Shown in pieces: positions 56,172-63,406 of a DNA stretch of 64,000 nt (position 1 is its first letter; the number at the start of each line of letters is the position of its first letter). Source of the stretch: a virus; the IMG/VR virus record IMGVR_UViG_3300031772_000007, positions 1 through 64,000 of that record, one strand, 5' to 3'. The notes under the pieces are model-generated. The model had not been told where the DNA came from, ran no database searches, and saw only the letters and a program-made list of their open reading frames with translations. The position numbers were made by a program, and so were the translations under genes.

Positions 56172-57787
56172 CAGGCCACTTCCACCCGTCCTTCAGCCAC
56201 CTTCCACCGCTGCACGCACGGAACCCGCGCCGCCAGCTCCTCGTTGTGCGTGATGATGACGACCGCTCGTTCCCGGGCCAGATCGTCGAGCACACCCACA
56301 ACCGCCTCGATTCCAGCCGAGTCGAGCCCGTCCAGAATTTCGTCAAGGAACAGGGTTCCCCGCCCCGCGAAGGCAAGAAGTAGGGCCAGGTCTATCCTCC
56401 TCCGCTCCCCCGCAGAAGTGGCCTTGTAGCCGTAGCCACCGCCAGCTCCCTGCACCTGCAAACTGATGGCGTCCGACACCCCGCCAGTCTTCTTCTCGGA
56501 GTACGGCTTCAGCTCCAGCTTGAGCCCCTTCCCCGCGAGCCGCGGGAGCCAGGCGTTCGCCGCCGCCTCCAGCCCCCCAAGCAGCTTCGCCAGGATGCCA
56601 GCCCGCGCCCCGCGGAGCCCCAACACCATCTCCGCCGCCTTCAACACCTCAACCTCGTGCTCCTGCTTCGCCCGCGCTGCTTCCGCCTTGGCGATGTTGT
56701 CGGCGCAGACCTCCTCCGCCTTAGCCGCCAGCACCCGTACCTTCTCGGTGTTCGCCCTGAGAGCCGCCGAACGTTCGATGTTCCCCAGCTCCGCGTCGAG
56801 CGCCGTGGCCTTCTCCCGGAGCTTGCGGAGGGCTTCCTGTACGTCCCGCGCCTCGTCCCGGGTGTCCGACACCGCCTCGTTCGCCTGCGCCTGCTCTGCG
56901 CGGGTGTCGGTCTGAATCTTCTGGATCTGCTCCTTCAGCCCCTTCCGCAGTTCCTCCGGCACAGCCTGCCCGCAAGAGTCGCAGATGCCTGACTCCCCCA
57001 GCCGGTTGAGCCGCCGGGTCAACGCCGCCAGCTCCCGCTCCGCGCCGCCCGTGTTGACGCTGTGCTTGGCGATCTCGTCTTGGAGCGACGCCAGCTCGGT
57101 GTCCCCCTTCCTGATGTGCTCCCGTAGGTGGTCCCGCCGCTGCTTCAGCGCCCCCACCGCTTCCTCGGTCCCCATCGGCATCCCCGCGAGCGCCTGCTTC
57201 GCATCTTGCTGCCGCTGCCGCGCGTGCTCGATCTCCACCTCCGCTATGCGCTTTCGGTTCGCCGCGTCACCCAACTCCCGCTCCGCGGTGTGGAGCTGCG
57301 CCCGGCATTTCTCCAGCGCGGCATCAAAGCGACCAAGCCCCAACATCGACTCCAAGAACAGCTTGCGCTCCTTGTCGGTGGCCTGCGTGAAGTGCGCCGC
57401 GTCCGCCGAGCTGAAGACGTGAGTGCGCCTCCAAATCTCGAACGAGCCGATGATCTCCTCCAGCGCCTCCTGCGCCTTGGTCGTCGTCTCGTAGTCGCGC
57501 CCCTTCCCTTCGTAGGTGAAGGTCAGCGCGGTCTTGGCTCCCTTGCGCTCCCGCCGAGCCACCAGAGCCCCCGCGGTGAACTCCGCAAAGCCCTTCAGCG
57601 AGTCGATGGCGAACGGGAGGACGCCCCGAAGCGTCTCACCCCATCCTGGGTACGCCACCCCCTCGATGATGCTCGACTTGCCCGAGCCATTCGGCCCCAC
57701 AACCAAAACAACTCCTCTCTTGGGAAAGGCCAGCTCCGTCTTCTCGTGCGTCGTGAAATTCACCAGCTTGAGTGTCCCGAGATCCAT
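56171..57787 (-). CDS. SbcC/gp46-like recombination ATPase subunit
   Basis: 538 residues. Walker A GPNGSGKS (31-38), a zinc-hook CDSC at 269-272 between coiled-coil arms (about 160-270 and 280-390), ABC signature SAGERRR (458-464), and Walker B/D-loop FLDEILDGLD (480-489) with THNEEL after it. Together with the gp47-like nuclease at 59855..60964 it would form the Mre11/Rad50-type complex that resects DNA ends for recombination-dependent replication. The two subunits are separated by six genes here. Confidence 0.92.
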   Translation of the reverse strand: MDLGTLKLVNFTTHEKTELAFPKRGVVLVVGPNGSGKSSIIEGVAYPGWGETLRGVLPFAIDSLKGFAEFTAGALVARRERKGAKTALTFTYEGKGRDYETTTKAQEALEEIIGSFEIWRRTHVFSSADAAHFTQATDKERKLFLESMLGLGRFDAALEKCRAQLHTAERELGDAANRKRIAEVEIEHARQRQQDAKQALAGMPMGTEEAVGALKQRRDHLREHIRKGDTELASLQDEIAKHSVNTGGAERELAALTRRLNRLGESGICDSCGQAVPEELRKGLKEQIQKIQTDTRAEQAQANEAVSDTRDEARDVQEALRKLREKATALDAELGNIERSAALRANTEKVRVLAAKAEEVCADNIAKAEAARAKQEHEVEVLKAAEMVLGLRGARAGILAKLLGGLEAAANAWLPRLAGKGLKLELKPYSEKKTGGVSDAISLQVQGAGGGYGYKATSAGERRRIDLALLLAFAGRGTLFLDEILDGLDSAGIEAVVGVLDDLARERAVVIITHNEELAARVPCVQRWKVAEGRVEVA

Positions 57788-58000
57788 CTACTCGCCCTCC
57801 CCGAGCATCTGCTCCAGCGCCAACGCAACCTCCGCATGGGCATCCGCCCCTGTGTATTCAACAGAGCGCAATTGCTTTACTGCGTCCCAAGCTGTATCCA
57901 GCATCTCCGGCAAATGCCGCCTGACATTTCGATTCGCCGCTGCGAACGCCGCCGCCCAGACCATCTGCTCGCCCCTCGACATCTTCTTCCATGCACTCAT
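57788..58000 (-). CDS. Small unknown protein (70 aa)
   Basis: 70 residues from ATG 58000, overlapping the upstream stop by four bases. Helical (SRGEQMVWAAAFAAANRNVR) with an acidic end. Its stop is directly before the gp46-like start. Function unknown. Confidence 0.6.
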   Translation of the reverse strand: MSAWKKMSRGEQMVWAAAFAAANRNVRRHLPEMLDTAWDAVKQLRSVEYTGADAHAEVALALEQMLGEGE

Positions 58001-58224
58001 GGCCGGTCCCACCCCACTCGCTTGCTCGCTGCCGCCGGGTTGTCCGCGGGACCTCCCAGCCGTTCCGTCGCATCCATCGCCTGCTCCTTCTCGCGCATCC
58101 GCTTCAGGTAGTAGTCCCCGACCCCGCCTTGAAAGAGGGGATCTCCCATCGGCGCGAACCTCCAGCGCCGAAGCAGCTCCTCGTAGGAAGCGTTATCGAT
58201 CCACTGCTTCGTCGCGGCATCCAT
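57997..58224 (-). CDS. Small protein with WIDNAS-type start (75 aa)
   Basis: 75 residues. The N-terminus TKQWIDNASYEELLRRWRFA with GDPLFQG is a motif I have seen in small proteins of unknown function in bacteria and phages. The middle (EKEQAMDATERLGGPADN) has the A-x-x-RLGG pattern of the small family further left. Function unknown. Confidence 0.65.
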   Translation of the reverse strand: MDAATKQWIDNASYEELLRRWRFAPMGDPLFQGGVGDYYLKRMREKEQAMDATERLGGPADNPAAASKRVGWDRP

Positions 58225-58882
58225 CGTTCCAGACCTCCTCCTCCACCGGGGGTGCCGGTGGGAAGCCCTCCCTCTGAATCCAGATCAGCTTGAAGCCCTG
58301 CTCCCGAAGCCGCCCCAGCAACTTCGAGTAGGCGTGCTCCGCGTAAATCCACCAGACCTTCGCCTCCGGCCACCAGCCCGTGCGGACCAGAGACTCCTTC
58401 GCCGGGGTGTGCCCCCAGATGGCGTTGAACTGCTCCTTGAGCCTGTCCTTCATGTCGAAGTGCGTGCGGAAGGCCAGCGCCAGCCCCGGACACGAACGGT
58501 CCGGGACGAACGCCCAGAAGGCGTAGGCGGTCCGCTTCAACGGCTTCACGAAGGGAAGGTCCGCAGGGCTGTCCTCCGCCCCGAGCGCGACAGCCCCCAC
58601 CCGCGCGCTGTTCTCCTGCGCGTGGTCCAGCACCGCCCGGTAGATGCGCTCCATCAGCCTGCGCGCTTCTCGGTGCTCCAGGGGTTGCGCCAGCTCCAGG
58701 TACACCGTGTACGCGCTCTTGCCCGCCGCCGGGTAGTTCGTCCCCGCCGCGCACACCGCGCCACCAGGAAGACCATCGACCTTCAGCGCGTACATCGGAA
58801 CCCCAAGCTCCCAGCGAGCGATGCGCTTCTCCCTCGGGTCCTTGCGATTCCCGCGCGGGATGTCGCCGATGTCGTAAGGCAT
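58193..58882 (-). CDS. Unknown protein (229 aa)
   Basis: 229 residues. Mixed alpha/beta with strands YALKVDGLPGGAVCAAG and TAYAFWAFVPDRSC, a helix MKDRLKEQFNAIWG and an aromatic GWWPEAKVWWIYAEHAYSKL region. No family or catalytic motif recognised. It is five bases from the dNMP kinase stop and overlaps the next gene, so it belongs to the replication/modification operon. Confidence 0.65.
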   Translation of the reverse strand: MPYDIGDIPRGNRKDPREKRIARWELGVPMYALKVDGLPGGAVCAAGTNYPAAGKSAYTVYLELAQPLEHREARRLMERIYRAVLDHAQENSARVGAVALGAEDSPADLPFVKPLKRTAYAFWAFVPDRSCPGLALAFRTHFDMKDRLKEQFNAIWGHTPAKESLVRTGWWPEAKVWWIYAEHAYSKLLGRLREQGFKLIWIQREGFPPAPPVEEEVWNDGCRDEAVDR

Positions 58883-58887
58883 GGCTC

Positions 58888-59526
58888 CTACCCCGCCCGG
58901 TGCTCACGAGCCGCCGCCACCGCTGCGTTGATCTGCGCCGCCGTCTCCTCCTGCGTCCCCCGGGCGTTCACCACCACCCATCGAGTGGGCTCCACCGCAC
59001 GCTGCCGGTCCCACAGCTCCCGATAGAACCCAGCCACTTGCGGCATGAAGCTCGCCGCCTTCTCGTAACGGTCCCGGCGGTCCGGTCGGCGCTCCGCAGA
59101 GTCCTTCTCGTCCACGTCGAGCAGGATGAACAAGTCCGGCTGCGGGAGCCATCGGTGCAACCCGATCAGGTAATCCCCGTCGAGCCCGTCCGCCCGCCCG
59201 TAGGCATAGCCGCTCGGCCAGTAGCGATCCAGCACCACGTTCCCGCGAGATGCCACCTCGAACAGCTCGGTGGCGACCTCCATCCGATTGGCGACCTGGA
59301 GAGCCTGAAACACGAGAGGGTCCAGCAGATTTCCGTACTGCGCCGACCACTCCCCCAATTTCGCCGGTTGCGCCCGCCAAAGCCTATCGAGGTGCGCGTA
59401 GATGAGCTTCCCAGTGATGGTTTCCTTGTTCGGGAACTTCCAGACCCGCGCGCCCATGCGCTTCGCCAGCAGCTCGGTGTGCGTCCCCTTGCCGCAGGCG
59501 TCGATGCCCTCAAGACAGATGATCAC
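58888..59526 (-). CDS. tmk: Thymidylate kinase-like dNMP kinase
   Basis: 212 codons from GTG 59526 (GGAGGGTGGG upstream). P-loop GIDACGKGT at 7-15, a DR-type segment LDRYWPSGYAYG near residue 98, and a LID-like RRPDRRDRYE region. Length matches bacterial enzymes. It converts dTMP to dTDP. In phages that build 5-hydroxymethyl-dUMP, a dNMP kinase accepting the modified nucleotide is needed, so it may supply the hypermodification pathway. That second role is inferred. Confidence 0.88.
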   Translation of the reverse strand: MIICLEGIDACGKGTHTELLAKRMGARVWKFPNKETITGKLIYAHLDRLWRAQPAKLGEWSAQYGNLLDPLVFQALQVANRMEVATELFEVASRGNVVLDRYWPSGYAYGRADGLDGDYLIGLHRWLPQPDLFILLDVDEKDSAERRPDRRDRYEKAASFMPQVAGFYRELWDRQRAVEPTRWVVVNARGTQEETAAQINAAVAAAREHRAG

Positions 59527-59543
59527 CTTCCCACCCTCCCCCT

Positions 59544-59858
59544 CTACGAGCGAAGCTCGCGTAAGTCGAATACCCCTGCCAAGTCCTTCTCCTGCTTCAT
59601 GATGAGGCGCGCGTACCGGCTCGGGTAGTTGTTGCACAGCTTGAACTCGCTGCCGTCGTCGGTCGTCTCCAACCACACGTTCCAGCGCAAGACCTCCCAG
59701 AGCATCTTGATACCGACCTTCCTCTTGCCCTTGCACACCGCCGCCCGGGCGAGCCTCACCAGCTCGTCGTAGACGTTTGGGTTCTCCCCGTGGAACTTCA
59801 GGAACGATCTCTGGATCTTCGAGGTGGGCTCCTCGAACAGTGGCAGTTGCGTCGTCAT
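59544..59858 (-). CDS. Small phage protein with winged-helix-like pattern (104 aa)
   Basis: 104 residues from ATG 59858 (ATGA overlap). The pattern FLKFHGENPNVYDELVRLAR, GKRKVGIKMLWEVLRW and NNYPSRYARLIM is common in small phage proteins of unknown function. Possibly DNA-binding. It lies between the gp47-like nuclease and the dNMP kinase. Confidence 0.7.
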   Translation of the reverse strand: MTTQLPLFEEPTSKIQRSFLKFHGENPNVYDELVRLARAAVCKGKRKVGIKMLWEVLRWNVWLETTDDGSEFKLCNNYPSRYARLIMKQEKDLAGVFDLRELRS

Positions 59859-60964
59859 GCCGCCCCCCCAAGTAGCTGCGTCACCCGCTCCTTGACCTCT
59901 GGGCGCAGAGCCTCGTTCTCCAGGGGCATCTGCGCGATGTAGTCGGACACCGCCTGCTCCGCCGTCTCCGCACTCCGCGTCACCCCCGCCGCCGTCCGCA
60001 GAGCCACCTCCGCCTCGGTCGTGTCCGGCACCACCTCGCCCACCACCCCCAACCGCTCCGCCAGCGCCTCCAGCTTCCCCTGCGCCGCCGCCACCGCCGT
60101 CGGCGTTCCGTCTGCCTTCAGCCGGAGGAACAGCTTGCACCCCTCGGGTGCCTTCAACACCTCCTCCTCGGTGGTGACGAACCGCGGACCGGAGATGGCC
60201 TTCTTCGTCCAGTTCCCCCTCTTGGAGTCCCAAACGAGAATGGTCCCGTATCCCTCCAACCCCGGGTTGCGCCAGTCGGTCGGCACGAGCGCCCCGATCT
60301 GCACGAGGTCCACCCCCTGCACCCCGTCGTGCCCCGACCAGCTCCGGTGAGGGTGCCAGTGCCCCGCCACCACCAGAGCGATGCCCAAAGAGGAACACTG
60401 CCCCGCTACGCTGTCCAGCGTCACCGCGTCCGAGGAACCCTTCAACCAAGGTGGCGTCGCCCCGTCTTGAAGACCAAGGTGTAGCGCAAGAACTCTCGGC
60501 GTAGGAGCCCCGTCCGTCGTGCCCCGAAGATCGTTCACAACCCGCGGGAGCCAGTCCTCCGCCTTCCCCGTGCGAAACGGAACCGCCCAGACCTCCCCGC
60601 CATCGACGTAGTACCGAAGCGGCTGGTCGAGAACGTGCGCCACCGGCACCAACGGTCCCAGTGCGTTGTCCCCCTCGGCGTCGCTCGTCATGTCGTGATT
60701 GCCCGAGAGGATGTACGTCGTCACCTTCTCCGCGTACCGGGCGATGATCTCCTGCACCGCCCGGATGACCTGCGGCTCGGGACGGGAGGAGTCGAACAGG
60801 TCCCCGCAGATGAACAGCGCGCCGCAGTCCTTGCTGATCTCCTCGTAGGCGCGCTTCAGGGCATCGAGCGTTAGGCGGCAACGGTCGTTGATGCCCGCCT
60901 TCGTCTGCCCGCCGTAGAGCTTCGAGTTCCCGATGTGACAGTCCGCTATGAAGGCAACGCGCAT
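59855..60964 (-). CDS. SbcD/gp47-like recombination nuclease subunit
   Basis: 369 residues from ATG 60964. Calcineurin-type metallophosphoesterase motifs: DCH (D8, H10), GDLFD (54-58), GNHD (88-91), H162 and GHWHPH (201-206). The C-terminal ~100 residues are helical and would bind the gp46-like partner. It makes 3' single-stranded ends for strand invasion. The start overlaps the end of recA by 19 bases. Confidence 0.92.
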   Translation of the reverse strand: MRVAFIADCHIGNSKLYGGQTKAGINDRCRLTLDALKRAYEEISKDCGALFICGDLFDSSRPEPQVIRAVQEIIARYAEKVTTYILSGNHDMTSDAEGDNALGPLVPVAHVLDQPLRYYVDGGEVWAVPFRTGKAEDWLPRVVNDLRGTTDGAPTPRVLALHLGLQDGATPPWLKGSSDAVTLDSVAGQCSSLGIALVVAGHWHPHRSWSGHDGVQGVDLVQIGALVPTDWRNPGLEGYGTILVWDSKRGNWTKKAISGPRFVTTEEEVLKAPEGCKLFLRLKADGTPTAVAAAQGKLEALAERLGVVGEVVPDTTEAEVALRTAAGVTRSAETAEQAVSDYIAQMPLENEALRPEVKERVTQLLGGAA

Positions 60965-61941
60965 GGTTCCTTCTCCTTCTTGCCGGTGATCTTCCCTTCC
61001 ATCACCGAGTCCTCCCCCTTCGGATCGGTGTCCGCCCACCCCAGCGCCTTCAGAGCCTCGGCGTGCCCCTTGTCGGTCGCCTTCGTACCCGCAGGTATCA
61101 GCTCGCGGTCCTTGGCGTGGTTCACCGTCGTCCAGCGGTCGTCCCACCCGCCCGCAACATGGAGGCGAGTGTCCAACTCGTGCTGCGCCTCCGCCACCTT
61201 GTTCTTCACGCACTTCATGTGAACCCCGATGAAGCTCCCATCCCTCTTGTCCGGGCGCATCCTCACGCGGACCGAGGAGTAGAACTTGATGGCGTTGCCC
61301 CCGGGGGTCGTCTCCGGGTTCCCGTAGACCACCCCGATCTTCATCCGTGTCTGGTTCACGAACATCATGTGCGCCCGCTTCTTCGGAAGGATCTTCACGA
61401 GGTACGTGCAGAGCTTCGAGTAGAACCTTGCCCGGATGCCCATGTATTCGTCTCCGGGGTCGCCCTCCAGCTCCTCCCTCGTTGGCAGAGCAGGTACCGA
61501 GTCGAGAACGATGAGCGTCGGAGGTCCATCGTCCGGCAACGACTTCAAGAACTGGATGAGCATGTTGCCTCCTTCCTGGAGATTCGGCGGGTCCAGCGCC
61601 AGCACCTCGTCCGGATCCACCCCGAAGGTCCGCGCCCGCGTCTCCGTGAAGGCGTGCTCCGCGTCGATGAGCGCGAAGATGCCCTTCATCTTCTGCACCG
61701 CCGCCCCTGCCGAAGCGACCAGACTGCTCTTGCCCGAGGACTCCGGCCCGAACCACTCGCTCATTCGACCGATGGGGAGCCCACCGACCCCGAGCAGGTG
61801 ATGGTCCACCGCCACAATGCCTGTGGGGATGGCCTCCTTCACGTCCGCGCCGCCGCCCCCCGAGAGGGTTGCGATGGAGCCCGCCCCATACTTCTTCTCG
61901 ATGCCCGCCTGAATCTTCGCCAGCAGTTGCAGCCTGTCCAT
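60946..61941 (-). CDS. recA: RecA/UvsX-type recombinase
   Basis: 331 residues from ATG 61941, chosen because GGAGGGG lies just upstream; the frame is open further but passes through a terminator hairpin. Walker A GPESSGKS (65-72), an IDAEHAFTE strand, Walker B LIVLDSVPALP and the L2 region NPETTPGGNAIKFYSSVRVR match RecA. It lacks the long C-terminal domain of some bacterial RecA proteins. It forms filaments on ssDNA coated by the gp32-like protein. Confidence 0.93.
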   Translation of the reverse strand: MDRLQLLAKIQAGIEKKYGAGSIATLSGGGGADVKEAIPTGIVAVDHHLLGVGGLPIGRMSEWFGPESSGKSSLVASAGAAVQKMKGIFALIDAEHAFTETRARTFGVDPDEVLALDPPNLQEGGNMLIQFLKSLPDDGPPTLIVLDSVPALPTREELEGDPGDEYMGIRARFYSKLCTYLVKILPKKRAHMMFVNQTRMKIGVVYGNPETTPGGNAIKFYSSVRVRMRPDKRDGSFIGVHMKCVKNKVAEAQHELDTRLHVAGGWDDRWTTVNHAKDRELIPAGTKATDKGHAEALKALGWADTDPKGEDSVMEGKITGKKEKEPCALPS

Positions 61942-61958
61942 GCGCTCCCCTCCGGTGG

Positions 61959-61995
61959 AAAAACCGGAGATCGGCCAGCTTCGACCGATCTCCGG
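61959..61995 (-). terminator. Intrinsic terminator between gp32-like gene and recA
   Basis: On the - strand a perfect 11-bp stem (CCGGAGATCGG with its complement; arms 61985-61995 and 61964-61974), a 10-base loop and TTTTT at 61963-61959. It sits 17 bases past the gp32-like stop and ends 18 bases before the recA start. This would make more mRNA for the SSB than for recA and the genes after it, as suits a protein needed in bulk. Confidence 0.85.
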
Positions 61996-62011
61996 TACTA
62001 CCCCCCTGCAC

Positions 62012-62797
62012 CTAGTAGTCGAAGTCCCCACCAGCCTCGCCGGACTTCGCCTTCCCACCACCCCGCGGCGTCACATCCTTCTCTCGCCGCTTCCCGCCGC
62101 CCGTCTTGTCCTCCCACTCGCCCTCCAGAGCCGCATCCTGATCCTCATCCGAGGGCGGTCCCTCCACCGCTTCCAGGTCCATCTGCGTCGGCATCAACTC
62201 CACCGCGCCCGGCAACGGCGACGGCTGCCGCGCCACCGCCACAGGGTCGTACTCGGTGTCGTTCGGTCCGGTCCCAGTGCGGTTGAACACGATGTTGTAG
62301 CCGCTCTGCGGATCGGTGAACACCTTGCCCACCTCGGCGATGTCGATGGCCTTGCGGACCTTCTTGAACAACCCCTGCGGAATGGTCCAGAGCTGAACCC
62401 CCTTCTCCGGGTTCTGCATGTCCACGATGTTCGCGTAGACGTGCGCGCTCGGCTCGAACGCCCGAGCCTTCTTCAAGTCCAGCTTGTTCCCCGAAGACCG
62501 GAGCCGAGCTGCCCGCTCGCAGATGGGGCAATGCTCGTTATACTGGTACTTGACGCAGACGATGTTCTTCTTCTCCCCGCCCGCGGAGAAGAAGTGCTTG
62601 TACCAGATTTTCACCGGGGGCTTGCCCGCGATGGGGGGCATGAACCGGACGACGTTCTTGCCCTCCTTGGGCTTGAAGAAGTTGCCACCGCCCGCGGGGA
62701 GAGCCTTCTCCGCCTCCTCCATCATCGTGAGGTCGAACTCCCCGTACTGCACCATGCCCTGCTGTCCTACCTTCTCGATCTCATTGCCAGTTGCCAT
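62012..62797 (-). CDS. gp32-like single-stranded DNA-binding protein
   Basis: 261 residues. Zinc ligands H68, C81, C90 and C93 are spaced 13, 9 and 3 residues, very close to T4 gp32 (13, 10, 3). NFFKPKEGKNVVRFMPP before them is the typical first strand of the OB-fold. The C-terminus is Gly-rich and acidic (EDQDAALEGEWED and terminal DFDY), the usual partner-binding tail. It coats ssDNA in replication and recombination. Confidence 0.9.
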   Translation of the reverse strand: MATGNEIEKVGQQGMVQYGEFDLTMMEEAEKALPAGGGNFFKPKEGKNVVRFMPPIAGKPPVKIWYKHFFSAGGEKKNIVCVKYQYNEHCPICERAARLRSSGNKLDLKKARAFEPSAHVYANIVDMQNPEKGVQLWTIPQGLFKKVRKAIDIAEVGKVFTDPQSGYNIVFNRTGTGPNDTEYDPVAVARQPSPLPGAVELMPTQMDLEAVEGPPSDEDQDAALEGEWEDKTGGGKRREKDVTPRGGGKAKSGEAGGDFDY

Positions 62798-62852
62798 CTG
62801 TCTTCTTCCTTCTGTCGTTGTGAGTGCCCCCGAACAGCGCCGGGGCTCGCGC

Positions 62853-62871
62853 CTGCTCGTCCACCGAGCAG
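62853..62871 (-). repeat. 7-bp hairpin between UvsY-like and gp32-like genes
   Basis: CTGCTCG / CGAGCAG with a 5-base loop, directly after the UvsY-like stop. No T run follows on the - strand, so it is not a normal terminator. It may be an mRNA processing or stabilising structure before the gp32-like gene, which has GAAGGAAG upstream of its start. Confidence 0.4.
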
Positions 62872-62875
62872 AAGT

Positions 62876-63340
62876 CTAGAAGCCTTCGCGCGCCACCCGG
62901 TCCGTGTTCACCCGATCCCGGATGAGAGGGTCGCCCTTCATCTCCTCACGAAGCTGTGCGCCCGCACTGACCAGCATCTCACGCTTCGTCCGCAGCGTTT
63001 CGAGGATGCCCTTCAGGTAGTCCCGCTCCGCCTGAAGCGAAATGACATCCAGGTGCGCCTGCTCATAGGCAGGGTCCGTCTTCACCATCGCGTCTACCGC
63101 CGCCTCGGTCGGCGGCTTCTTCCCCTCGGGCGCTTCCTTCTTCGCCAGGTAGAGCTGCGCCTGCACCTTCTCCTCGCGCCACTCCGCCTGGAGGAGCCCC
63201 CGGTTGGCCGCAGAGAACTTCTCGTTCCAGTAGGCGAAGTCCCCCGACATCCGCCCGTACTCCTCGTTGATGAACTCCGGCTTCAGGTCCACACAGTCCT
63301 TCAGGTAGTCGTCGATCTCCAAGTCCTTGAGCTTTGCCAC
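62876..63340 (-). CDS. UvsY-like recombination mediator candidate
   Basis: 154 residues, helical. The pattern matches UvsY: a first helix, YWNEKFSAANRGLLQAEWRE, a linker, then helices with VISLQAERDYLKGILETL and a final KREMLVSAGAQLREEM. T4 UvsY has 137 residues and the same order. The gene lies beside gp32-like and RecA-like genes, the proteins UvsY works with when it loads recombinase. Assignment by pattern and context. Confidence 0.65.
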   Translation of the reverse strand: MAKLKDLEIDDYLKDCVDLKPEFINEEYGRMSGDFAYWNEKFSAANRGLLQAEWREEKVQAQLYLAKKEAPEGKKPPTEAAVDAMVKTDPAYEQAHLDVISLQAERDYLKGILETLRTKREMLVSAGAQLREEMKGDPLIRDRVNTDRVAREGF

Positions 63341-63367
63341 GGTTCAACCTCCCTTTCGTGAGTCCCT

Positions 63368-63397
63368 TACTTTGCCCCGCCCTTCCCCGGTTATCCC
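63368..63397 (-). promoter_or_regulatory. Bipartite conserved motif upstream of the UvsY-like gene
   Basis: On the - strand: GGGATAACCGG, ten bases, GGCAAAGTA, ending 27 bases before the ATG at 63340. Third copy of the motif (others at 39269-39298 and 40687-40716). It follows the polymerase stop by nine bases, so it may start transcription of the recombination genes. Confidence 0.5.
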
Positions 63398-63406
63398 CTC
63401 CCCCTC

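Noticed and set aside
60965-62011. Long N-terminal extension of the gp47-like frame
   Set aside because: The frame is open upstream but runs antiparallel in register to recA on the same strand. The metallophosphoesterase pattern begins exactly at the ATG at 60964.
61942-62061. Upstream start for recA at 62061
   Set aside because: It would read through the terminator hairpin and into the gp32-like gene; the ATG at 61941 has a good ribosome site and gives the normal RecA N-terminus.
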